From NCBI RefSeq assembly GCF_025144145.1, contig NZ_CP083546.1, positions 1,442,501 to 1,506,500 of the forward strand: 64,000 nucleotides of DNA, in the 5' to 3' direction. The stretch is from Leisingera sp. M658 (GTDB lineage: Bacteria; Pseudomonadota; Alphaproteobacteria; Rhodobacterales; Rhodobacteraceae). The notes beneath the pieces were generated by a model, which saw only the letters and a list, made by a program, of their open reading frames with translations, was not told where the DNA came from and ran no database searches. The position numbers and the translations under genes were made by a program. Shown here piece by piece: positions 1 through 9,008 of this stretch (position 1 is the stretch's first letter; the number at the start of each line of letters is the position of its first letter).

Positions 1-143
<143 letters not shown>

Positions 144-237
144 CTATGGCCTTGGTTTGTATGTTTCGCATAACTGTCATAGGGTGCGGCTAGATGGCGA
201 TCAAGCCGCGTCGAAACTGGATTTAGGAGAACTGGCA

Positions 238-654
238 ATGACGGAGCAGAACACAGACTGGTACGGTCCGGATGCAGCAACTTTCGGCGACCGCGTGGCG
301 GCCGCACGGGAAGCTGCCGGGATGACCCAGGGCCAGCTGGCGCGCCGGCTTGGCATCAAGAAATCCACTCTCAGCGCTTGGGAGCGGGATCTGGCAGAAC
401 CGCGTGCCAACAAGCTGACCATGCTGGCGGGTGTGTTGAACGTCTCCATGTCGTGGCTGCTGACCGGCGAAGGCGAAGGCATGTCGGAACCGGCGCCGTT
501 GGAGCTGGACGCTGGTGACTTCGCAAGTGTTCTGAGCGAATTGCGCGATCTGCGCAGCGAGATGCGCCAGAATGCAGATCGTGCGGCGCGTTTGGAGAAA
601 AAACTGCGGACCCTGCTGCAAGTCAATGACAGCCAGGCAACTGAAGCTGCCTGA
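238..654 (+). CDS. XRE-family helix-turn-helix regulator with C-terminal coiled coil
   Basis: The 138-residue protein carries an HTH_3/Cro-CI domain at about residues 16-76 (MTQGQLARRLGI, then KSTLSAWERDLAEP as recognition helix and turn). A charged heptad-like segment at about 95-128 should form a coiled coil for oligomerisation. The open frame extends upstream to position 7, but AGGAG at 225-229 sits 8 bases before the ATG at 238 and the upstream part is antisense to the aminotransferase gene, so 238 is chosen. It lies 7 bases before sdhE and probably shares its transcript. Target genes are unknown. Confidence 0.85.
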   Translation: MTEQNTDWYGPDAATFGDRVAAAREAAGMTQGQLARRLGIKKSTLSAWERDLAEPRANKLTMLAGVLNVSMSWLLTGEGEGMSEPAPLELDAGDFASVLSELRDLRSEMRQNADRAARLEKKLRTLLQVNDSQATEAA

Positions 655-661
655 GACCGGG

Positions 662-919
662 ATGCAGGAAGACCGTGCCACCCGTCTGAAGCGGCTGCAG
701 ATGCGTTCGATGCGCCGGGGTATCAAGGAAATGGATATCCTGCTGTCGGCCTTTGCAGCCGCGAATCTTGAGCAGATGGACGAGGCGCAGCTGGATCTTT
801 ATGATCAGCTGCTGCTTGAGAATGATCAGGATCTGTATCAATGGGTCACCGGTCAGGCGGCACCGCAAGAGCGGTTCCGCGCCCTGGTTGCCGATATATC
901 GCAAACGTACCAAAAATAA
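662..919 (+). CDS. sdhE: FAD assembly factor SdhE (succinate dehydrogenase flavinylation)
   Basis: An 85-residue acidic protein of the DUF339/SdhE/SDH5 family. The family signature RGIKEMD is at residues 19-25, followed by the helical DEAQLDLYDQLL and NDQDLYQW segments typical of the five-helix fold. Family members promote covalent attachment of FAD to SdhA and FrdA. The start at 662 is preferred over upstream alternatives because the protein then begins right before the conserved first helix. It is closely behind the XRE gene and no sdh structural gene is in view. Confidence 0.9.
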   Translation: MQEDRATRLKRLQMRSMRRGIKEMDILLSAFAAANLEQMDEAQLDLYDQLLLENDQDLYQWVTGQAAPQERFRALVADISQTYQK

Positions 920-995
920 TAAAATACCGGCTTAACTGATTTTTGGGGAATTGTTGGCATCTTGTCTCAAGAGCAAATTCGAGTCGGAGATGCGA

Positions 996-1493
996 ATGAG
1001 TATGGAAATGCCAATCGGCCAGACGGACCGCAAAGGGTTCATGACTGGCTACCTGGAGGCGCTGGGTCTGCTTGAGCGCCTTCATCGTCTGCTGCTGGAC
1101 GTCATCAAAGATGAGTTCGAACGCGTCGGCGTGCTGGAGATCAACGCAGTGCAGGCGCTGCTGCTGTTCAACATCGGCGACAATGAAGTGACCGCCGGGG
1201 AATTGAAGACCCGCGGCTACTATCAGGGCAGCAATGTCAGCTATAACCTGAAGAAGCTGGTCGAGATGGGCTATATGCACCATCAGCGCTGCGAGATCGA
1301 CCGCCGGTCGGTGCGCGTCCGCCTGACCCAGCGGGGCCGGGAAATCCGCGATATCGTCTCAGCGCTGTTCTCGCGCCATGCGGAAGGCCTGGAGAACAAG
1401 GATGTGATCTCCTCCCAAGGGATCGACGATATCTCCACCGCGCTGAAGCGGATGGAGCGGTATTGGTCTGACCAGATCCGCTATATTTACTAA
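996..1493 (+). CDS. ldtR: MarR-family winged-helix regulator, LdtR type
   Basis: The 165-residue protein has a MarR winged helix at about residues 50-120. The recognition-helix region GYYQGSNVSYNLKKLVEMGY and the wing CEIDRRSVRVRLT are characteristic of the alphaproteobacterial LdtR branch, which in Rhizobiales controls an L,D-transpeptidase and osmotic tolerance. GGAG at 986-989 is 6 bases before the ATG at 996, which is why that start is chosen over 990. No transpeptidase gene is adjacent here, so the regulon assignment is by family only. Confidence 0.8.
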   Translation: MSMEMPIGQTDRKGFMTGYLEALGLLERLHRLLLDVIKDEFERVGVLEINAVQALLLFNIGDNEVTAGELKTRGYYQGSNVSYNLKKLVEMGYMHHQRCEIDRRSVRVRLTQRGREIRDIVSALFSRHAEGLENKDVISSQGIDDISTALKRMERYWSDQIRYIY

Positions 1494-1700
1494 GCCGCCG
1501 GTTGGGGTGTGAAATCCCAGCGGGCAACGGGCCGCAAAAGCCGGGAAAACACCGGCGGGCCGCAGACAGGGCATGAGGGGAAACCGTGCTCTGGACGTAT
1601 TGAAGGGCAAAGCGCCAGGATCCGCATGAAGGTCCATGGCAGACGGCTGCAGAAGCGGCCGCCCTTGTTACCGGGTTTGAGGGTTGCAGGAAATCAATAA

Positions 1701-1757
1701 GCGGCCGCAGAGGCCGCATGGAACGGGCAGCACCAAACCGGTGCTGCGCCGGGTTTT
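1701..1757 (+). terminator. Two consecutive GC-rich hairpins followed by TTTT (possible terminator)
   Basis: GCGGCC/GGCCGC (1701-1706 and 1712-1717) is followed by CAGCACC/GGTGCTG (1728-1734 and 1740-1746) and a short T run at 1754-1757. It sits between the converging ldtR and glyoxalase genes. The distance of about 200 bases from ldtR and the imperfect T run make it weak. The rest of 1494-1782 shows no gene. Confidence 0.35.
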
Positions 1758-1782
1758 CTGCGTTGCGGAACGGGGTGTTACC

Positions 1783-2211
1783 CTACCACTTGCCGGTGTT
1801 TTCCATGCCGGCCCAGGGTTCTGCAGGTGCCAGCGGCTCACCGTTTTGCAGAAGTTCGATTGACACATTGTCGGGGGAGCGGACAAAGGCCATATGCCCG
1901 TCGCGGGGCGGGCGGTTGATGGTGACGCCATTGTCCATCAGATGCTGGCAGGCCGCATAGATATCATCGACACCATAGGCGAGATGGCCAAAATGACGGC
2001 TGTCATCAGGCAGCGCATCATCGCCGTCCCAGTTCCAGGTCAGTTCCAGCGGTGCCTCCTCCTGGCCCGGCGGGGCCATGAAGACCAGGGTGAACCGGCC
2101 CTGCTCATTCTCCCAGCGGCGCGTTTCGCGCAGACCCAGAAGCGTGTAAAAGGCCATTGATTTTTCCAGATCCTTCACCCGGACCATGGTGTGCAGATAT
2201 GTAAGGGGCAT
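1783..2211 (-). CDS. gloA: Lactoylglutathione lyase (glyoxalase I, VOC superfamily)
   Basis: The 142-residue protein has the paired beta-alpha-beta-beta-beta modules of the VOC fold. The four expected metal ligands are present as H7, E56, H76 and E119, and YLHTMVRVKDLEKSMAFY near the N-terminus plus LELTWNW are typical of GloA. The reaction is isomerisation of the methylglyoxal-glutathione hemithioacetal to S-lactoylglutathione in the cytoplasm. ACAGGA lies upstream of the ATG at 2211. It appears monocistronic. Confidence 0.85.
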   Translation of the reverse strand: MPLTYLHTMVRVKDLEKSMAFYTLLGLRETRRWENEQGRFTLVFMAPPGQEEAPLELTWNWDGDDALPDDSRHFGHLAYGVDDIYAACQHLMDNGVTINRPPRDGHMAFVRSPDNVSIELLQNGEPLAPAEPWAGMENTGKW

Positions 2212-2288
2212 GGCGGATTTTCCTGTCTATGTTTGAAGGGATTTTACCGGGGCGGTGCACAAAGGCCAGCGAAAGCGCCAAGGCGCTC

Positions 2289-3722
2289 TCAGAATTTTGT
2301 TTCAATGCCCAGGGAGACAGAGAATTCCGAGCTTTCAAAGCGGCTATGGTTTGAGAATTTTTTTCCGGCACGCAATCGCAGCATCGGCGCAAAACCGGCA
2401 TAGTCAAAATCTTCAAAGAAGAGGTTCAAATCGGCGTAAGCGGAATGGTCCTGCCGTCCGCCAGGAATAGGAACCCAGTCTGTTCCATTGTTGAAGATGT
2501 AGATGGGGTAGTCGGCGGCCCCTAGGATCAGCCCGGTGCTGACCTTGACCGGTCCTACTTTTTGACCAAAGGTATAGCCGACCCTGAATGTTGCGGATTT
2601 CGTGGTGGAGCTGTCGCTTTCCGCTTGGGTATCACGCAGGCCAAGTGTGACGTTCAGGTTATCACCATTGGCCAGTTTCCGGGAGAGCGAGGCGCCTAAG
2701 CCAAACACATCGGCGTCCAAAGAGGCATACCGAGGATTCAGGCGGTGTTCGGCGCTTCCATCAAGAGTGAAACGCATCTGAGGTGATAGTGCCCAACTGC
2801 GTGCAGCGGTCAGCTTTGCCAGATCATAGTTCCGTTCCCCGCCATACCAGGAAGTTGCACTGGTCACGGAAATCCGGGCGCTGCCACCCTTGTTCTTGGG
2901 GCCAGCGGCAAAAGCATGGCTTAAGGTGATTTCACCATAAGTGGAGCCGAATTCGGAGTTTCGCGGCACCGTTGTACCAGTTTGCCCGGCCAATTCAGCG
3001 GCCTTTGCCTTGGCATTGGACGACAGAGCCACACGCTGAATATAAAGACGGCCGCTTAAGGACGTCAGGCTTGTTTCGTTTTGCCTCAAGCGGCGGCTGA
3101 TGCCTGCGTCCAGCGTGCCGGTAACACCTGATAACGCAACGGCTCTTGGCCCAAGCCTGTTGAGATGGGAGGAGAGCCCGTCAATCTCCTGCGTGGCTGC
3201 ATCCGAACCGCCGTTGACATTATTTGATGGCTTTACCCCGCCGCTTAGCCGGAAGGACCACGGATTTATGCGCCGGAGGGTCTTGTAATCCTTGGCGATC
3301 AGGGTCTCGGCCTTGTAATCGGGGGCGTACACGGCAGTGCGGCGCAGCCAGTATTGCGACAGAGTCGGGCTGCCGCTCTGAAAAGCCAGGCGGGAAGCAA
3401 GCTGCGCCATCTGGTACTTTGCAGCGCCGTCCGGTGCAAAGCGGAAGGCGCGTGCGGCGGACTTCCGGCCTTCGCCGGGTTGGCCGTTTTTGGCATGGGC
3501 TGCTGCCTGCAGGTGCCAGGCGGCATGGTTTTTGCGGTCGGCCTGCAGCAGGGCGCTGGCGATCCGCAAGGCCAGCCGGGGGTTGCCGGAGTTCAGCGCA
3601 TGCGCACCTAACGCGTGCCCTTGCTGGACCGACAGATGCATCTGCGGCGCTGGTGCTTCTTGCGCATGGGGCTGGGCCGTTGCCAGGGCCAGCCCAAAGA
3701 GAGCCGCGGTGGCCTTGCGCAT
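2289..3722 (-). CDS. Slam family surface lipoprotein assembly modulator (outer membrane translocon)
   Basis: The 477-residue protein starts with a signal peptide (cleavage likely after AQPHAQ), has TPR-like helices at about residues 30-150 and a predicted 14-strand barrel of the DUF560/Slam type from about 155 to the end. The C-terminus closes with alternating hydrophobic strands and a terminal F, and a FAPMLRLRAGKKFSNHSR strand pair resembles the last Slam hairpins. Slam proteins move specific lipoproteins across the outer membrane to the cell surface. Its start is 3 bases after the stop of the lipoprotein gene upstream, so the two are translationally coupled. The family call rests on architecture; no substrate is proven. 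Confidence 0.75.
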   Translation of the reverse strand: MRKATAALFGLALATAQPHAQEAPAPQMHLSVQQGHALGAHALNSGNPRLALRIASALLQADRKNHAAWHLQAAAHAKNGQPGEGRKSAARAFRFAPDGAAKYQMAQLASRLAFQSGSPTLSQYWLRRTAVYAPDYKAETLIAKDYKTLRRINPWSFRLSGGVKPSNNVNGGSDAATQEIDGLSSHLNRLGPRAVALSGVTGTLDAGISRRLRQNETSLTSLSGRLYIQRVALSSNAKAKAAELAGQTGTTVPRNSEFGSTYGEITLSHAFAAGPKNKGGSARISVTSATSWYGGERNYDLAKLTAARSWALSPQMRFTLDGSAEHRLNPRYASLDADVFGLGASLSRKLANGDNLNVTLGLRDTQAESDSSTTKSATFRVGYTFGQKVGPVKVSTGLILGAADYPIYIFNNGTDWVPIPGGRQDHSAYADLNLFFEDFDYAGFAPMLRLRAGKKFSNHSRFESSEFSVSLGIETKF

Positions 3723-3725
3723 GGT

Positions 3726-4646
3726 TTAAGGGTCAGGCTGGTTGCAGACCGGGTCGGGACTGGCACCATCGCAAGAGCCGAGTACAAAGACCCCGTACTC
3801 CTCGATTGGGGGAGTATTCCCCGAAAAGGCTTCAATATGGCTTGTCGCGTGGACCGAGCCTGCCACCGCTGCGGCATCCGCACCCGAAAAGACGCCGCCG
3901 TAATCGCCCACACTTGTGCCTCCAGCATTGACAGCGCCTGTAAACGAGCCGTCTGACGTTATCGCCGTCGTCATGAGGGTCAGATCCTCGACGGCTGTTG
4001 CAGGCAGGTCAGTGATCCGACGGTTGTAGATCCGGCCTTTGACTTCACTGTCTTGTGTGAAATCGGCATTGATGAAGACATCACCGGTAACTTCCGCGGA
4101 TTGGCCGGGGAGAATTGAAGGGTCGGTGCCGGGAGCCGGAGTGAGCAAGTCGCCGCCGTCGCCGTTGATGTTCAACAGGCCCACGTAGGTGCCGGCATAG
4201 CTGACGATACCGCCGACCCCCGCGTCCGTAACGGGAGCGGTAAAGCTGCCGGTGCGCCCGTAGGTCGTGCCGCCCTGGTAAGTGCCGAACTGCCCGCCTG
4301 TCACAACGACAGCAGCGTAACCGCCTTCGGTTTGACGCACATAGGCAGTCGAGTGCTCAGTCAGTGCGTTGTCCTGAACGGCATAGGCCTCGTAGCCATT
4401 GCGGTCCAAAGCAGGCTTACGGACATAAGTCGCGGTAAAGGGCGTTTCATCCAGGCCGACACCAGTAACCGTCAGTGTTTGGTTGCCTGGATCATAATCG
4501 ACGCTCTCGAGGTCATTTGCCAGAGCTTCGGGGATGGTGGTGGCCGGATCATCTGTGGGGTCATCCGTCGTCGTGATGAACGGATTGCCCCCGCCGCATG
4601 CGGACAGCACGGACGCTGCCGCGAGCCCTAGCCAATAGCGCCTCAT
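3726..4646 (-). CDS. Predicted surface-exposed lipoprotein, Slam client with TbpB-like barrel
   Basis: The 306-residue protein has a lipoprotein signal with lipobox LSAC (C17) followed by GGGN and an acidic, Thr-rich linker. The remainder is Gly/Thr-rich beta strand, ending with a GGVFSGADAAAVAGSV segment. That resembles the G-x-F-x-G-x-x-A-x-x-x-x-G motif of C-terminal barrels in transferrin-binding protein B, factor-H-binding and hemophilin-type Slam clients. GAGGTAGAG precedes the ATG. Being the first gene of a two-gene unit with Slam, it is most likely the exported client. The ligand (iron, haem or other) cannot be read from sequence. Confidence 0.7.
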   Translation of the reverse strand: MRRYWLGLAAASVLSACGGGNPFITTTDDPTDDPATTIPEALANDLESVDYDPGNQTLTVTGVGLDETPFTATYVRKPALDRNGYEAYAVQDNALTEHSTAYVRQTEGGYAAVVVTGGQFGTYQGGTTYGRTGSFTAPVTDAGVGGIVSYAGTYVGLLNINGDGGDLLTPAPGTDPSILPGQSAEVTGDVFINADFTQDSEVKGRIYNRRITDLPATAVEDLTLMTTAITSDGSFTGAVNAGGTSVGDYGGVFSGADAAAVAGSVHATSHIEAFSGNTPPIEEYGVFVLGSCDGASPDPVCNQPDP

Positions 4647-5068
4647 CTGTCTCTACCTCAATTTGTTTTATCGTTTTGCGCCACCTTCGGTCCAGGCTGG
4701 CCTGTTGTCAATTGAGCCGTTGGCATTTGGACGCAACCGTGGCGGATACGCTACCTGCATGTAGCTCCAATTCAAGCCAGGCTGCGCATATGTTGTATGA
4801 AAGGAACGGCGCGGAGGTGTTTTTGATCTTGGCGCTTGATGGCGCAGCCGATATGCCGGGGTGTGAATTCCGGGTGTAAATCGAGGAAAGCAGCCATGCA
4901 TCTGTATCTGTATCTGGGCCGGCGCCGCGGCTTTCTGTTTCACAAAGCGTTGTGGAACGTTCTTGGGACAGAAGAATGAGCTGTCGCCTGGCACGTGTTA
5001 TTCATTATGATTGAAAAGGGCTGCCACGCAGGTTTCTGTTGATGGCAAAAAAATGTGGAGACAGAGGC
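4647..5068. other. Divergent intergenic region between lipoprotein-Slam unit and thyA
   Basis: About 420 bases without a convincing gene; open frames here lack ribosome binding sites and protein-like composition. It must contain the promoters of both flanking units. A short tandem ATCTGT repeat occurs at about 4897-4914. I could not recognise a Fur, Irr or RirA box by eye. Confidence 0.5.
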
Positions 5069-5965
5069 ATGCGGCACCCGGAATACCAGTACCTGGACCT
5101 GATCGAACGAGTCCTTGAATACGGGGACGAGCGGGTTGACAGAACAGGGGTCGGCACCCGCTCGCTGTTCGGCGCCATGGTCCGCTTTGATCTGTCGGAT
5201 GGCACTGCGCCTATTCTGACGACCAAGCGTGTCTATTGGAAAACCGCAATCAAGGAAATGCTTTGGTTCCTGACCGGGGGCACCAATATTCAGCCGCTGC
5301 TGCGGGAAAATGTCCGGATCTGGACAGACTGGCCGCTGGCGGCCTATCGCCGCGAAACAGGCGAGGACATCACGCAACAGGACTTTGAGCGCAGGATTAC
5401 CGAGGACGACGGCTTTGCCGCCCGATGGGGTGAGCTTGGTCCTGTATACGGGAAACAGTGGCGGCGCTGGATGGGATCTGATGGCCGTGAACATGACCAG
5501 ATCGGGACGCTGATCCGCTCGCTACGCGAAACCCCTGCGAGCCGGCGTCTGCTGTTTCACGGCTGGAACGTTGCAGAACTGGGAGAGATGGCGCTGCCGC
5601 CCTGCCATATGGTCTATCAGTATCACGTGACCTCTGACGGGCGCCTGAATTGCCTTCTGTTCCAGAGATCGGTCGATTTGCTGCTGGGGGCGGCCTTCAA
5701 CTATGTGGGGGCTTCCGCGCTGCAGCTGATGCTGGCGCAGCAAGCGGGGCTTCGCCCCGGTGAATTGGTTTGGGTCGGCGGGGATGTGCACCTCTACCGC
5801 AATCACTTCGATCAAGCGCGCGAGCAGCTGGCACGTGAGCCCCGTCCATTGCCGAAAATTTCGCTGACGAAACGTGCTGAGAGTATCGACGACTACCGGA
5901 TTGAGGACTTTGAAGTCGAAGGTTACGACCCTCATCCTCACATCAAGGCCGACGTCGCGGTGTAA
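5069..5965 (+). CDS. thyA: Thymidylate synthase (ThyA)
   Basis: The 298-residue protein converts dUMP to dTMP using methylene-tetrahydrofolate. The catalytic cysteine is C179 in LPPCHMVYQYHV, followed by FQRSVDLLLG (198-207) and the nucleotide-binding GDVHLYRNH (238-246). GGAG at 5057-5060 supports the ATG at 5069 rather than the TTG at 5039. Dihydrofolate reductase, which recycles its by-product, lies at 10900; the pair is separated here by a block of decayed DNA. Confidence 0.97.
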   Translation: MRHPEYQYLDLIERVLEYGDERVDRTGVGTRSLFGAMVRFDLSDGTAPILTTKRVYWKTAIKEMLWFLTGGTNIQPLLRENVRIWTDWPLAAYRRETGEDITQQDFERRITEDDGFAARWGELGPVYGKQWRRWMGSDGREHDQIGTLIRSLRETPASRRLLFHGWNVAELGEMALPPCHMVYQYHVTSDGRLNCLLFQRSVDLLLGAAFNYVGASALQLMLAQQAGLRPGELVWVGGDVHLYRNHFDQAREQLAREPRPLPKISLTKRAESIDDYRIEDFEVEGYDPHPHIKADVAV

Positions 5966-6301
5966 GGTTGAACCTGCTGAAGAGGCTGGTTCCCCGCGGG
6001 GCAGCCACGGGCTGCCGCAGCCGGATCCAAGCCTGCCAGGAAGGGCAGGGGGATACGTCCCGGCTTTCCCGGTGGCTTTGTGTCTGCCGGCGGCCGGTCA
6101 AATCCTGACGGGCCACTGCGCCTTGGATGGTTGGCATCACATCCACCGGGACAACCGGCCAAACGCTTGTGCCATGTTGCTGGTTTCAGCACGCGCGGAT
6201 TGCGGGCCTTTCGCAACCGCCCGGCCAGCCGCAGGCCGCGGGTTGAAATGGTGACGCCGGCGCCCATCCGCTGCCTGGCAGTACATTGAAAATGCACGTG
6301 A
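5966..6301. other. Non-coding stretch after thyA
   Basis: No open frame with a plausible start, ribosome binding site or recognisable family. GC-rich and unstructured by eye. It is the left part of the decayed interval between thyA and folA. Confidence 0.4.
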
Positions 6302-6586
6302 GGGGAAGAACAGCCGCGTCTCGGCCTGGGCAGCTATGGCAGGCCAAGAATGATTGAAGAGCTGAAGGAGACCGGTTTGGATGCCGGTCACCGCCGTGTG
6401 GGTAGCCGCCTCCCGGCAGATTGGGCTTTGTCAGATCACCTGCCGGGCAATGGATGCGCCACAACGGCATATCCGTGGTGCAAAGGCGGCAAGCACAAGG
6501 TCACGACGGTCAGCGGCTACAAGTTTAACATCGCGCCCAACCTGCCGGACCGGAACTTCATGGCAGACGCGCCGAAATATCAATGA
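6302..6586 (+). pseudogene. IS3-family transposase OrfB fragment
   Basis: In frame from 6302 the translation reads GEEQPRLGLGSYGRPRMIEE, then GHRRVG, and after a scrambled stretch KHKVTT and YKFNIAPNLPDRNFMADAP. These are consecutive segments of the N-terminal part of IS3-family OrfB, just before its DDE catalytic domain. The middle part (about 6400-6490) is out of register: MRHNGISVV appears in another frame. The catalytic core is absent and the frame ends at a TGA at 6584-6586. It is a non-functional relic. Confidence 0.75.
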
Positions 6587-7625
6587 TGGAGTGGATGCCC
6601 CACCCGGCGGCATCGCGATGTGCCAGAATGACTGAGGTTTGAACTGTCAAGCAAGGGGAGAGTGCCCGTGGAGAATGTTAGTATAATCGGAATTGATTTG
6701 GGGAAACGAAGCTACCAGCTTCACGGTGCTGCACATGACGGCACTGTGATTCTCCGCAAGAAGCTTTCACGTCCATAGCGCCTAGCATTTCTGGCTGGAC
6801 AGTCTGGGTGTATCGTTGCGATGGAAGCCTGCGCCACTTCTCATCATTGGGGCCGCGGGATTGGTCGGCTGGGCCATGAGGTGCGGCTCATTCCTCCGAT
6901 CTGCGTCAAACCGTTTGTGACGCGGTAAAAGAACGACGCAAATGATGCGAAAGCAATTGCTGAAGCAGCTTCATGTCCAAAGATGCCCCATGTGTGCGCC
7001 AACCATTCAGGCCTTTGCGCCTGCGATGGAAGAGTTTGCAAACGGCGGGGAATTTGCTGCTTGGTGCGGGCTGGTGTCACGACAAAGACCGGCCGGCAGC
7101 CGGTAAATCCTTGGGCGAAGCTCGAAAACAGGTCAGTGGGACATTCGAAGACTGTTGATTACCGGTGCAATGGCGGTAATTCAGCGGGCCATCCGGAAAG
7201 GCCCGCCCGTTGGATCGTGGCTGGCCAGAATGCTCGCCCGAAAACTACGCATGCTGGCGGCTACAGTTCTGGCCAATAAATTGGCCCGGATCGTTTGGGC
7301 CCTAACAACCAAAAACGAAACTTATAGAATTCCGGCACTGGCAGCATAGTCATCAAGCCGAGTGCCGGAAGGGCCGGGGATGTGAGAAAGTCGAAGGAGA
7401 GTAAGGAACAACGGTCATATGACGGGATCGGGGAAACCAGGTGGAAGCCAGGAGCCTGGTGCCTGCATCAACGATTTGGACCCAATCCACGGTCACCATA
7501 CAGGCCAGCGGCGTGTCAAAAGCTGCAATCAAAGGCCGGACACACGACTGCATCTGATCATAGGTTCCATACCCCTCTGAAAAACTTCTTGCCTCAAACC
7601 GGGCATCCACACACGGCTTCTATAA
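6587..7625 (+). mobile_element. Decayed IS110-family insertion sequence
   Basis: This span holds a broken IS110-type transposase (6668-7349) with a short leader and about 270 bases of non-coding 3' tail. The tail, beginning CAAGCCGAGTGCCGGAAGGG and ending near GCATCCACACACGGCTTCT, resembles 3' ends I associate with this IS type. IS110 elements lack simple terminal inverted repeats, so both boundaries are estimates. Its right end abuts the truncated ABC ATPase gene. Confidence 0.55.
6668..7349 (+). pseudogene. IS110-family transposase pseudogene
   Basis: From a GTG at 6668 the translation VENVSIIGIDLGKRSYQLHG matches the RuvC-like N-terminus of IS110 transposases (DEDD family), continuing with CIVAMEACATSHHWGRGIGR and RLIPPICVKPFVTR. 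In-frame stops occur at 6776-6778 and 6926-6928. From about 6999 the reading moves to another frame with EFAAWCGLVSRQRPAGSR, a further stop at 7104-7106, and the C-terminal RRLLITGAMAVIQRAIRKG to 7349. About 110 residues of the middle are missing compared with a roughly 340-residue family member. It cannot encode an active enzyme. Confidence 0.85.
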
Positions 7626-8129
7626 TCCGCGACGCTGCCACTCAGCATTGAGCTGGAAAAGCCCAGTCGTTTTTGAACGGAAGGTGGCTAAAAACGAGCA
7701 CTTGGGGAGCACAAAACCGCGACAGGTCCAATCCAGCGCGTCTATGGCACGCTGCCATTTCTCTCGCTTGGACCAAGGCTCGCGGTACAGAAGATCGATC
7801 ATCTGCTGGCCGATGGTCAGACCCGGTGCCAGCGAGGTCATCGGGTCCTGCGAGATGTATGAAATCCGGGTGCCGCGCAGCGCCTGCATCCGGTCCGGCG
7901 GCTGGCGCAGCAGATCCATACCGTCGAACCAGACTTCGCCCGAATTCAGCGTGGCGGCATCCGGCAGCAGCCGGGTCAGCGCCCACAGCAAGGTGGATTT
8001 GCCGGAACCGCTTTCACCGACGATGCCCAGGGTGCGGCCCTTCTGCAGCGTGAAAGACACCCATTTCACCGCCTGAATGGGACCAAAGCGCACGGCGAGG
8101 TCGTCAACTTTCAGAAGCATATCCGCCAT
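7620..8129 (-). pseudogene. Truncated dipeptide/oligopeptide ABC transporter ATPase (DppD/OppD type)
   Basis: The start is intact: residues 1-131 carry the ABC N-terminal half with Walker A GESGSGKST and the Q-loop region SYISQDPMTSLAPGLTIGQQ. At about position 7737 similarity stops and an unrelated 38-residue tail follows to a stop at 7620. The signature motif, Walker B and H-loop are missing, so ATP hydrolysis is impossible. The break is next to the right end of the IS110 relic, which probably caused or followed it. The gene is 3 bases downstream of the DppC-type permease gene. Confidence 0.8.
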
Positions 8130-8132
8130 GGT

Positions 8133-9008
8133 TCAGCCCTTTCCGCCAAGTTTCGGGTCAAAGGCATCGCGCAGCGCTTCGCCCAGGAAGGTGAAACCAA
8201 GGGTCGCCAGCACCAAGGGGATCCCCCCCGCCACCACCAGCCAGGGCGTGTGGCCGACAAAATCAAACCCGTCCTGCAGCATCAAACCCCAGCTTGAGGC
8301 GGGCGGCTTTACACCCACGCCAAGGAAGCTGAGGCCCGCCTCGGCGGCGATGAAGGTGGGAATATCCATTGAGGCGACGATCAGAACCGGGCCGATCACA
8401 TTGGGCAGGATGTGGCGAACCACGATACGGACGCGTCCGGCGCCCATAGCGCGCAGCGCTTCAACATATTCGGCATTGGCCTGCGCCATGACCGAAGCCC
8501 GCATGATCCGCCCGTAATAGGGCACTGATGTTGCGACCAGCAGGCCGACCAGCACAACCATACCGCCGCCAAAGATCGGCCCGATGGCCAGCGCCAGGAT
8601 GATCACCGGATAGGCGCGTACAGTGTCAAACCCCAGGGTCAGCACATAGTCCAGCCAGCGCGGCCCCATCGCCGCCATCATGCCTAGAATGCCACCCAGG
8701 ATGACCGACAGCGCGGTGGAAATCAGCGCCACGCTCAGCGCGATCCGCCCGCCATAGATCGCCCGGGACAGCACATCGCGGCCCAGCTGATCCGTGCCCA
8801 GCCAATGCGCCGCACTTGGCCCCTGCAGCTTGGAGGGGATGTCCATGGCATTGGGGCCGTAAGGCGCAATCCAAGGGGCCAGCAGCGCCGACAGGATCAG
8901 CAGCAGCGCCAGCAGCAGCCCCAACATACCCATCGGATCGCGGGCCAGATTGGTGAACCCGCCGGGGCGCACCGGTTTGATGACGGGTTGAATATCAGCC
9001 GCAGTCAT
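8133..9008 (-). CDS. Dipeptide/oligopeptide ABC transporter permease, DppC/OppC type
   Basis: The 291-residue inner-membrane protein has an N-terminal transmembrane helix (about 33-53), the OppC_N region and a five-helix BPD_transp_1 domain with the EAA-loop ALRAMGAGRVRIVVRHILPN. The segment GTDQLGRDVLSRAIYGGR is typical of DppC/OppC. The reading frame is complete, overlapping the upstream permease frame by 4 bases (ATGA). Because both the partner permease and the ATPase are damaged and no binding protein is present, it is probably a non-functional leftover despite being intact. Confidence 0.8.
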   Translation of the reverse strand: MTAADIQPVIKPVRPGGFTNLARDPMGMLGLLLALLLILSALLAPWIAPYGPNAMDIPSKLQGPSAAHWLGTDQLGRDVLSRAIYGGRIALSVALISTALSVILGGILGMMAAMGPRWLDYVLTLGFDTVRAYPVIILALAIGPIFGGGMVVLVGLLVATSVPYYGRIMRASVMAQANAEYVEALRAMGAGRVRIVVRHILPNVIGPVLIVASMDIPTFIAAEAGLSFLGVGVKPPASSWGLMLQDGFDFVGHTPWLVVAGGIPLVLATLGFTFLGEALRDAFDPKLGGKG

